Assembly (NCBI GenBank): GCA_018065815.1
Contig: JAGHSP010000038.1
Span: 1 to 5,207, forward strand
DNA from: Candidatus Sodaliphilus limicaballi
Lineage (GTDB): Bacteria > Bacteroidota > Bacteroidia > Bacteroidales > Muribaculaceae
Direction: 5' to 3'
Length of the DNA: 5,207 nucleotides
Made by a program: the position numbers and the translations under genes. Within the stretch, counting starts at the first letter, position 1; the number at the start of each line of letters is the position of its first letter. The notes beneath the pieces were generated by a model that was not told the DNA's origin, searched no databases, and saw only the letters and a list, made by a program, of their open reading frames with translations. Of this stretch, positions 1 through 5,207 are shown piece by piece.

Positions 1-208
1 ACAGCTATAGGACTTTGTCTTGTGTTGCAGACTTATCCACTCTCGTAAGCCTTGGTATCAAGTTTCTGTACGTCGCGTCAGATGCTCGCCTACGGCTTCC
101 TTCGGATTCCACCTCGCAATGGACACCCTTGCTTTCGGCTGTAGCCTTCCCACTGTTAGGGCGGCTTGGGGACTTGCACCCGTTAGAATACGTTCGTGCT
201 GGGCGAAC
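1..208 (-). mobile_element. Group II intron (IIC-like), 5' part of domain I, cut by window edge
   Basis: Read on the minus strand, the sequence begins at 208 with GUUCGCCCAGCA and keeps, in order, blocks I recall from domain I of group IIC introns such as the Oceanobacillus iheyensis intron: ACGGGUGCAAGUCCCC (183-168), GCAAGGGUGUCC (132-121), GGAAUCCGAAGGAAGCC (110-94) and ACAAAGUCCUAUA (18-6). Spacing between blocks is close to that intron over about 205 nt. This is ribozyme RNA, so the short open frames here on both strands are not genes. The intron is transcribed leftward, away from lpxD. Domains II-VI and any reverse transcriptase/maturase gene would lie beyond the left edge, so I cannot say whether the copy is complete or mobile. 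The 5' end GUUCG departs from the usual GUGYG, but it pairs with CGAAC (196-192). The next outward bases (211-209) would be the end of the 5' exon. Identity is from remembered sequence, not a search; I am confident of group II and fairly confident of IIC. Confidence 0.85.
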
Positions 209-211
209 AAC

Positions 212-245
212 TAACTGCCGGCTGCACTGTTGCAGCTGGCAGTTA
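212..245. repeat. Long inverted-repeat hairpin, probable insertion target of the intron
   Basis: The arms 212-226 and 231-245 form a 15-bp stem around a CTGT loop. On the plus strand every position pairs, with one G-U wobble (220/237); on the minus strand that position is an A-C mismatch. The intron starts three bases beyond the stem (GTT, 211-209, on the minus strand). Group IIC introns are known to insert just after stem-loops, often intrinsic terminators, and this arrangement fits. Neither strand shows a clear T-tract after the stem, although on the minus strand the intron itself interrupts the place where one would be. It may have been a terminator for a gene now beyond the left edge, or simply a palindrome. 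Confidence 0.75.
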
Positions 246-320
246 ACGTAAGTAACATAACTAGAATATAACCAAATCATAACGAAAACACTCGTCCAAC
301 TGGATTTTATAGCCTTAAAA

Positions 321-352
321 GTTGCCTATCTCGTTAATTTTTACGAAATTTG
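321..352 (+). promoter_or_regulatory. Candidate Bacteroidetes-type promoter for the lpx operon
   Basis: GTTG (321-324) and GAAATTTG (345-352) are separated by 20 nt. They match the Bacteroidetes pattern of a -33 TTTG and a -7 TAnnTTTG, spaced about 19-21 nt, with one mismatch in each box. Transcription would begin near 358-360, giving a leader of about 20 nt to the lpxD ATG. It lies in the only AT-rich spacer upstream of the operon. The match is imperfect and the region is AT-rich, so chance is possible. Confidence 0.4.
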
Positions 353-379
353 CAAATTAAAAGAAAATAAAACTTGATA

Positions 380-1423
380 ATGGAAATAACTGCACAGCAA
401 CTTGCTGCAATGGTGGGCGGAACCGTAGATGGTGACAGCAACGTCGTCATCAATAATTACGCAAAAATTGAGGAAGCACAGGCAGGATGCCTCACTTTCC
501 TCGCTAACCCCAAATACACTCATTTCATCTATGAGACCCAGGCTTCGGCAGTCCTGGTGCGCAATGACTTTAAGCCCGAGCAAGAAGTAAAGACCACACT
601 GATTCGCGTCGAAGATCCTTACGCAACCCTGGCACATCTGCTCAACTACGTGAACAGCCTCATGCAACCCAAGCGTGTGGGCGTTGAGCAACCTGCTTTC
701 GTCAGCGAGGGAGTGGAACTCCCCGAGGGCACTTACGTGGGTGCTTTTGCCTATGTAGGGAAAAATGTGAAACTAGGCAAGAACGTGAAAATCTACCCGC
801 AGGTTTACGTGGGCGATGGTGTTGAGCTGGGCGACGATGTAATCCTCTACCCTGGCGTGAAAATATATCATGGCTGCAAGATTGGCAACCGCTGCATGAT
901 ACACTCCGGCACAGTAATAGGCAGTGACGGTTTCGGACAAGCACCGCAAGCCGATGGCACTTTCCAGAAGATTGCCCAAGTGGGTATCGTCATCATCGAA
1001 GACGACGTGGAAATCGGCGCCAACACCACTATCGACCGAGCAACAATGGGTGCTACCGTCATAAAGAAAGGCGTGAAACTCGACAACCTCATCCAGGTGG
1101 CACACAACGTCGAGATCGGCGAGAACACTGTGATGGCTGCGCAAGTGGGTATCGCAGGCTCTACCAAGATTGGCCGCAATAACATGATCGGCGGACAGGT
1201 AGGTTTTGCTGGACACATCACTGTGGGCGACTACAACGGTATAGGTGCTCAAAGCGGTGTGCCTAATAGCGTGGGCGACAAGCAGCGTCTCCTCGGTGCT
1301 CCTGCTATCAACGCTCTCGAATTTGCGCGCCAGCAGGTTTACTTCAAGCGCTTAGGCGAGATGACTGCCGACATCAAGGCTCTCAAGAAGGAAATCGCTA
1401 AACTGCGTGACGAGAAAGAATAA
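380..1423 (+). CDS. lpxD: UDP-3-O-(3-hydroxyacyl)glucosamine N-acyltransferase LpxD
   Basis: LpxD transfers a 3-hydroxyacyl chain from acyl carrier protein to the 2-amino group of UDP-3-O-acylglucosamine, the third step of lipid A synthesis, in the cytoplasm. The 347-residue protein has the family's three parts. Residues 1 to about 100 are the N-terminal uridine-binding domain. Residues about 105-300 are a left-handed beta helix of hexapeptide repeats (VGKNVKLGKNVKI and similar). Residues 305-347 are a helical tail ending in a charged coiled-coil-like stretch. His242 in IQVAHNVEIG aligns with catalytic His239 of E. coli LpxD, and His279 in GFAGHITVG with His276. The ATG at 380 is preferred over an in-frame TTG six bases upstream because MEITAQQLAAMVGG is the typical LpxD beginning. 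No Shine-Dalgarno is present; the leader is A-rich. It is the first gene of the operon, 33 nt before lpxC-fabZ. No frame damage is seen. Confidence 0.97.
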   Translation: MEITAQQLAAMVGGTVDGDSNVVINNYAKIEEAQAGCLTFLANPKYTHFIYETQASAVLVRNDFKPEQEVKTTLIRVEDPYATLAHLLNYVNSLMQPKRVGVEQPAFVSEGVELPEGTYVGAFAYVGKNVKLGKNVKIYPQVYVGDGVELGDDVILYPGVKIYHGCKIGNRCMIHSGTVIGSDGFGQAPQADGTFQKIAQVGIVIIEDDVEIGANTTIDRATMGATVIKKGVKLDNLIQVAHNVEIGENTVMAAQVGIAGSTKIGRNNMIGGQVGFAGHITVGDYNGIGAQSGVPNSVGDKQRLLGAPAINALEFARQQVYFKRLGEMTADIKALKKEIAKLRDEKE

Positions 1424-1456
1424 AAATACAACAACGAAACATATATTAAAATCACA

Positions 1457-2848
1457 ATGAAACAACGTACATTAAGCAGTGAATTTACGCTAAGCGGCAA
1501 GGGCCTTCACACTGGTCTTCACATTGATGCTACTTTCAAACCCGCCGAGGTAAATACAGGTTATGTATTCAAGAGAATCGACATGGAAGCACAGCCCACT
1601 ATCGAGGCTGTTGCCGAAAACATAATTGAGACTACGCGCGGCACAGTGATTGCTGCACGCAGCAACAAAGAGGCACGCGTGAGCACTATCGAGCACGCAC
1701 TCTCTGCCCTCTATGCAGCTGGCATAGACAACTGCCTCATCGAGGTGAATGCTCCCGAGCTCCCCATCCTCGACGGCAGCGCAATCGAGTATGTCAACAA
1801 GATTGAAGAAGTGGGCATCACCGAGCAAGAGGCCGAGAAAGAATTCTACATCGTGAAGCAACGCATCAAAGTCACCGACCCCGAGACAGGTTCGTCACTC
1901 ATCATGCTCCCCGACGATGAATTCTCGGTTGATACAATGATCGAATTCAACTCACCCGTGCTCAACAACCAGTTTGCTTCGCTCGACTCAATGGATAACT
2001 TCAAGGACGAGATCGCTGCTAGCCGCACGTTTGTTTTCGTTCGTGAGGTTCTGCCTCTCGTCGAGCTCAATCTCATCAAGGGTGGAGATCTCGACAACGC
2101 TATCGTCATCCACGACACACCCATGAAGCAAGAAGAACTTGACAAACTTGCCGACCTCATGAAGGTTGACCACAAGAATGTAGAAGAATTAGGCTACCTC
2201 AACAACAAGCCTCTTGCTTTCCACAACGAGCCCGCACGCCACAAGCTGCTTGACCTCATCGGCGACCTTGCACTCATCGGCCGTCCCGTGAAAGGCCGCA
2301 TCATAGCGACTCGCCCCGGACACACCATCAACTCTAAACTCACCAAGCAGATTCGCAAGGAACTCCGCGCCCAGAACATACAGGCTCCCGTCTATGATCC
2401 TAACGTAGCTCCTGTCTTCGACGTGAACAAGATCAGGACTATGCTCCCCCACCGTTTCCCGTTCCTCATGGTAGATAAGGTTATCGAAATCGGTGAGAAC
2501 TACATCGTGGGCGTGAAGAATGTTTCAGGCAACGAGCCTTTCTTCACAGGACACTTCCCCACCGAGCCCGTTATGCCCGGTGTGCTGCAAGTTGAGGCTA
2601 TGGCACAAGTGGGGGGCCTGCTCGTTCTCAGCCAGGTTGAAGAACCCGAACGCTACTCAACCTACTTCATGAAAATCGACAACGTGAAATTCCGTCAGAA
2701 GGTTGTTCCTGGCGACACCCTCATTTTCCACCTGTCATTCATGACTCCCATTAGGCGTGGCTGCGCAGTGATGAAGGGCTACGCATTCGTCGGCGAAAAA
2801 ATTGTGAGCGAGGCTGAATTCATGGCACAAATCATTAAGAACAAATAA
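1457..2848 (+). CDS. lpxC-fabZ: Bifunctional UDP-3-O-acyl-GlcNAc deacetylase LpxC / 3-hydroxyacyl-ACP dehydratase FabZ
   Basis: One 463-residue chain fuses two cytoplasmic enzymes. The LpxC part (about 1-305) is the zinc deacetylase that commits UDP-3-O-acyl-GlcNAc to lipid A. It shows GKGLHTG near the start, Glu79-His80 in STIEHALSAL (general base and zinc ligand), His262 and Asp266 in ARHKLLDLIGD (zinc ligands, with Lys263 and Asp270 also kept) and His289 in RPGHTINSKL (matching E. coli His265). After a linker of about 15 residues the FabZ part (about 320-463) is a hotdog-fold dehydratase. It begins IRTMLPHRFPFLMVD and carries His366 in GHFPTEPVMPG and Glu380 in LQVEAMAQVGG, the catalytic pair, 14 residues apart as in E. 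coli FabZ (His54/Glu68). The fusion is a known feature of Bacteroidetes. There is no stop or frame change at the junction. The ATG at 1457 follows an A-rich leader, 33 nt after lpxD and 21 nt before lpxA, so co-transcription is very likely. Confidence 0.97.
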   Translation: MKQRTLSSEFTLSGKGLHTGLHIDATFKPAEVNTGYVFKRIDMEAQPTIEAVAENIIETTRGTVIAARSNKEARVSTIEHALSALYAAGIDNCLIEVNAPELPILDGSAIEYVNKIEEVGITEQEAEKEFYIVKQRIKVTDPETGSSLIMLPDDEFSVDTMIEFNSPVLNNQFASLDSMDNFKDEIAASRTFVFVREVLPLVELNLIKGGDLDNAIVIHDTPMKQEELDKLADLMKVDHKNVEELGYLNNKPLAFHNEPARHKLLDLIGDLALIGRPVKGRIIATRPGHTINSKLTKQIRKELRAQNIQAPVYDPNVAPVFDVNKIRTMLPHRFPFLMVDKVIEIGENYIVGVKNVSGNEPFFTGHFPTEPVMPGVLQVEAMAQVGGLLVLSQVEEPERYSTYFMKIDNVKFRQKVVPGDTLIFHLSFMTPIRRGCAVMKGYAFVGEKIVSEAEFMAQIIKNK

Positions 2849-2869
2849 CAAATACGTTTATATAGAATA

Positions 2870-3658
2870 ATGGATTACAAAGAGTTACAACCACTTGCAA
2901 GCATTCATCCCGATGCAGTCATCGGCAAGGACGTCAAGATAGGCCCTTTCGTTACCATTGATGCAAATGTTGAGATCGGCGACGGTACAATCATCGACAG
3001 CAACGTCACCATTCATTCAGGGGCCCGCATCGGCAAGAACTGCCACATACATTCAGGCGCAGTGGTAAGCGACATCCCCCAGGACCTCAAATTCAAGGGA
3101 GAGGACACCATTGCTATCATTGGTGACAACACATCTATTCGTGAGTTCGTTACCATTCACCGAGGCACTGCATCTAAGGGTAAAACCGTCATTGGAAGCA
3201 ACTGCCTCATCATGGCATACTGCCATGTGGCACACGATTGCTGCCTGGGCGACCACGTCATCATGTCTAACACTGTGCAACTCGCAGGTGAAGTTGTTAT
3301 CGACGACTGGGCAGTAGTGGGCGGCGGAGCACTTGTTCATCAGTTCACTCACATCGGCAAGCACGTCATGCTGCAAGGCGGTTCGCTGGTCAACAAAGAC
3401 CTCCCGCCCTACGTCATGGCAGGTCGCTACCCGTTGTCTTACGAAGGTGTAAACGCTGTGGGTCTCAAGCGCCGTGGCTTCACCAAGGAGCAAATTTACA
3501 CTATACAGGATGTGTACCGCGCACTGTACCTGTCACGCCTCAACACCAAGGATGCCTTGGCTAAAATAGAAGCAGAAATACCCGCTTCCCCCGAACGCGA
3601 CGAAATCGTGAACTTTGTCCGCGCTAGCGAACGCGGCATCGTGCGCATCGGAATCTAA
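2870..3658 (+). CDS. lpxA: UDP-N-acetylglucosamine O-acyltransferase LpxA
   Basis: LpxA catalyses the first step of lipid A synthesis, moving a 3-hydroxyacyl chain from acyl carrier protein to O-3 of UDP-GlcNAc in the cytoplasm. The 262 residues equal the E. coli length. Residues about 10-185 are a hexapeptide-repeat left-handed beta helix; residues about 190-262 are the helical C-terminal domain beginning near GLKRRGFTKEQI. With an offset of 3 from E. coli, His122 in HVAHDCCLG is the catalytic base (His125), His119 matches His122, His157 in VHQF matches His160, and Arg201 matches Arg204. Gly170 sits at the Gly173 acyl-length ruler position, which suggests a long chain is accepted. Position 141 is Glu where E. 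coli has His144. LpxD, the other hexapeptide acyltransferase here, is distinguished by its extra N-terminal domain. This is the last gene of the operon, followed by a terminator. lpxB and the later Raetz-pathway genes are not in the window. Confidence 0.97.
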   Translation: MDYKELQPLASIHPDAVIGKDVKIGPFVTIDANVEIGDGTIIDSNVTIHSGARIGKNCHIHSGAVVSDIPQDLKFKGEDTIAIIGDNTSIREFVTIHRGTASKGKTVIGSNCLIMAYCHVAHDCCLGDHVIMSNTVQLAGEVVIDDWAVVGGGALVHQFTHIGKHVMLQGGSLVNKDLPPYVMAGRYPLSYEGVNAVGLKRRGFTKEQIYTIQDVYRALYLSRLNTKDALAKIEAEIPASPERDEIVNFVRASERGIVRIGI

Positions 3659-3677
3659 ATTCAAAACATCATCATAA

Positions 3678-3707
3678 AAGGGCATCTCCACTTTCGGAAA
3701 TGCCCTT
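3678..3707 (+). terminator. Intrinsic terminator of the lpx operon, possibly bidirectional
   Basis: The arms AAGGGCAT (3678-3685) and ATGCCCTT (3700-3707) pair perfectly. Inside, TCC/GGA (3687-3689 with 3696-3698) extends the hairpin past one C-A mismatch. The stem begins 19 nt after the lpxA stop and is followed by ATTTATTCTATAA on the plus strand. On the minus strand the stem runs into TTTTATG, so it could also stop leftward transcription from the convergent TPR gene. Confidence 0.8.
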
Positions 3708-3738
3708 ATTTATTCTATAAATATAGTATTCCAAGATA

Positions 3739-3918
3739 TTAGTGTCCGCTAAAAGTCACAACATTAGCCCGTGCCGCGACCAGCGAACCACCCTTAAAAT
3801 GGTGGACTCTGTCCACAAAATAAAATACTCTATCTATCAGGTAATTATATTTTGCTTGCCGAGCAAGCCATATTCTATGCGAAGCAATAAAAAATATTTT
3901 CTTTTTTCCGGACGCTAA
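3739..3918. mobile_element. Possible relic or MITE-like element with imperfect inverted-repeat ends
   Basis: The left end reads TTAGTGTCCGCTAAAA (3739-3754). The right end, read on the minus strand from 3918, is TTAGCGTCCGGAAAAA. These agree at 13 of 16 positions and enclose about 180 bp between two convergent genes. No transposase is encoded and I see no clean target-site duplication. A minus-strand frame crosses the region (3948-3739) but it begins with TTG and resembles nothing I recognise. The interior also has small hairpins, GTGGAC/GTCCAC (3802-3816) and GCTTGC/GCAAGC (3854-3868). By my rough estimate an inverted match this good could arise by chance in a region this size around one time in ten, so this is only a candidate. 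Confidence 0.3.
3788..3816. repeat. Overlapping, mutually exclusive small inverted repeats
   Basis: CCACC (3788-3792) can pair with GGTGG (3801-3805), while GTGGAC (3802-3807) can pair with GTCCAC (3811-3816). The two stems share bases and cannot form together. No T-tract or leader peptide is nearby and no gene starts downstream on either strand, so a switch role is not supported. It is recorded as structure inside the intergenic spacer. Confidence 0.35.
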
Positions 3919-3954
3919 CGATTCAAAGACAGCTGATTTGCACCCCAAAACCTC

Positions 3955-5187
3955 TTACTCCTCAATCTGCTGTAATTTCTTTCCTTCTCCTAGCTTATAA
4001 TAAATATTGCGAAGCGCGTTTTTCACGTCCTCGTTAGATTTGTCCTGTTCATATGCCTTTTCAAAGTGAGGCAAAGCATTGCGGTAAAGCGGATTTGCTT
4101 TCTCTGCCAGCTTACGTCCCGACAGACGAGGAAACTTCTCGGGCACCATTGTCGCTTCATTATAATAATAACGCCCCACGTTGAAATGACCTTGTGAGTT
4201 CTCAGGATCTAGTTCTATACATTTTTGATAGAAAGGCAACGCCTTCTCCATTCCGTCTTTCTGCTCAACAACCAACCCCTTGAGGTTAAATATCTCGGCA
4301 TCATGGTCATTCTCGGCAATTACCTCGTCAAGCAACTTACCAGCCTTGTCAAACTCCTTGTTGTTAATATTGTCATTAATCAGCACACGCACAAACTGCG
4401 GTTCAGATGCCCCAAACCGTGAATAAGCCTCACGCGCGAGGGAGATTATTCCACGCTCATCGTTTATTGCCGACAAGCACACTAGTGCATAGTCGTAACA
4501 CTCTTTCTTGCAGTACCCCTTTGCACGGGCTTTGGCAAAATAATCAACTGCACTTTTATTTTCACCCTTCTGCCACATGGCCAGCGCCTGATAAAACCTC
4601 ACCTGCCCTATCACGGTATCGGCCATGGCATGAGTAATATTGTCGTTGATTGTGCAAAATATCTCCCATGCATCAAATGCTCCGTCCCAGTCTTTATTGT
4701 TATACAGATCTCCGCCCGCGGTATTATAGTCGGAGTGATGTGACGCTATCTTGCTAGTGATTTCGCCCGAATACTTTGTCTTAAATTTAGGAGCACCTGT
4801 TTTCTTGTCAATTTTGGCATTACCTTTTTTATCAACTTCAACAATAGTATCCAGCGACAATGCCTTGCAGAATCCTGCATATCCGTCGATGAGAGCATGT
4901 CCCATCGCTTTCACATCAACTTTCTTTCCCACGCTTTTTGCATCCATGCAACGGTCATAGTAACCATACTGCAACTTACCTTGCAGATACCAGGTCTCAG
5001 CCACTTCCTTCGTTTCGTCGTGAGAAAGGGCTGGTTTGAGAGTTGTTAATGCACCTTTATAAGTGTCGGCAGTGAGCGACAACGAGTTGAGTTTTTTCTT
5101 TACCTCACCCAGCACACGATGTTGCCCCATTGCGCTGAATGTAACTGCGACTGAAAGAAATAATGTAATTAATGATATGCGTTTCAC
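3955..5187 (-). CDS. Secreted tetratricopeptide-repeat protein of unknown role
   Basis: The predicted protein has 410 residues. Residues 1-21 form a signal peptide: Lys-Arg, a hydrophobic core (ISLITLFLSVAVTF), then SAMG before Gln22 as a plausible signal peptidase I site. There is no lipobox Cys, so a periplasmic location is inferred. TPR-like helical pairs occur at about 155-188, 192-225, 295-330 (NLKGLVVEQKDGMEKALPFYQKCIELDPEN, the clearest) and 330-400. A lysine-rich, probably flexible insert lies at about 116-140. TPR arrays usually bind protein partners; nothing here identifies the partner, and I see no enzyme motif. The start chosen is GTG at 5187 because it places the signal peptide correctly; the frame stays open to the right edge, so a start beyond the window is possible. 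The next in-frame ATG (Met20) would remove the signal peptide. The gene converges on the lpx operon and is not part of it. Confidence 0.85.
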   Translation of the reverse strand: MKRISLITLFLSVAVTFSAMGQHRVLGEVKKKLNSLSLTADTYKGALTTLKPALSHDETKEVAETWYLQGKLQYGYYDRCMDAKSVGKKVDVKAMGHALIDGYAGFCKALSLDTIVEVDKKGNAKIDKKTGAPKFKTKYSGEITSKIASHHSDYNTAGGDLYNNKDWDGAFDAWEIFCTINDNITHAMADTVIGQVRFYQALAMWQKGENKSAVDYFAKARAKGYCKKECYDYALVCLSAINDERGIISLAREAYSRFGASEPQFVRVLINDNINNKEFDKAGKLLDEVIAENDHDAEIFNLKGLVVEQKDGMEKALPFYQKCIELDPENSQGHFNVGRYYYNEATMVPEKFPRLSGRKLAEKANPLYRNALPHFEKAYEQDKSNEDVKNALRNIYYKLGEGKKLQQIEE

Positions 5188-5207
5188 AAGTGTATATGTA
5201 CTGTTAT

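Noticed and set aside
33..41. TTATCCACT, one mismatch from a DnaA box
   Set aside because: It is a single copy inside conserved intron sequence; there is no cluster of boxes, AT-rich unwinding region or dnaA nearby.
5..280. Several open frames on both strands over the left 280 bases
   Set aside because: They overlay conserved group II intron RNA blocks and the hairpin, and their composition is not protein-like. Such frames are commonly mis-annotated as hypothetical proteins.
773..1252. Long antisense open frames under lpxD, lpxC-fabZ and lpxA (the longest at 773-1252 and 3053-3493)
   Set aside because: They are shadows of well-supported plus-strand genes, and their Cys/His/Val-rich translations are typical of antisense reading.
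3739..3948. Minus-strand 69-codon frame just downstream of the TPR gene
   Set aside because: It starts with TTG, has no recognisable family, spans the small hairpins and poly-A/T tracts, and its end coincides with the possible element end. I treat it as non-coding.
4225..4960. Plus-strand open frames (65-76 codons) opposite the TPR gene
   Set aside because: They lie opposite a coherent TPR protein with a signal peptide and show no domain of their own.
1..5207. CRISPR array, tRNA/rRNA, toxin-antitoxin pair, defence island or novel multi-gene system
   Set aside because: I found no spaced direct repeats, RNA gene signatures other than the intron, or unexplained gene cluster. The coding content is a conserved lipid A operon plus one TPR protein.

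Overview
The window looks like a chromosomal segment of a Bacteroidetes bacterium, most likely order Bacteroidales. The evidence is the LpxC-FabZ fusion gene, translation starts with A-rich leaders and no Shine-Dalgarno sequence, and a candidate promoter of the Bacteroidetes sigma type. I cannot name the genus from sequence alone.

Layout from left to right. Positions 1-208 hold the 5' end (domain I) of a group II intron on the minus strand. It resembles the IIC class and runs off the left edge. It abuts a 15-bp-stem hairpin at 212-245, the kind of target IIC introns prefer. A short AT-rich spacer (246-379) carries a candidate promoter. Then comes a tight plus-strand lipid A operon: lpxD (380-1423), lpxC-fabZ (1457-2848) and lpxA (2870-3658), with 33- and 21-nt gaps, closed by a hairpin terminator at 3678-3707. 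The 296-bp spacer 3659-3954 contains that terminator and a possible small relic element bounded by imperfect inverted repeats (3739-3918). A minus-strand gene for a secreted TPR protein (3955-5187) converges on the operon; its start is a GTG only 20 nt from the right edge.

The three operon genes give four activities. LpxA puts a 3-hydroxyacyl chain on O-3 of UDP-GlcNAc, the LpxC half removes the N-acetyl group, and LpxD puts a second 3-hydroxyacyl chain on the freed amine. The FabZ half dehydrates 3-hydroxyacyl-ACP, the same pool LpxA and LpxD draw on, so the fusion links lipid A synthesis with fatty acid elongation. All key catalytic residues I could align are present.

I see no CRISPR array, tRNA, rRNA, defence system or undescribed multi-gene system. 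The less ordinary parts are the intron junction with its non-consensus GUUCG start and the possible inverted-repeat element between the convergent genes.
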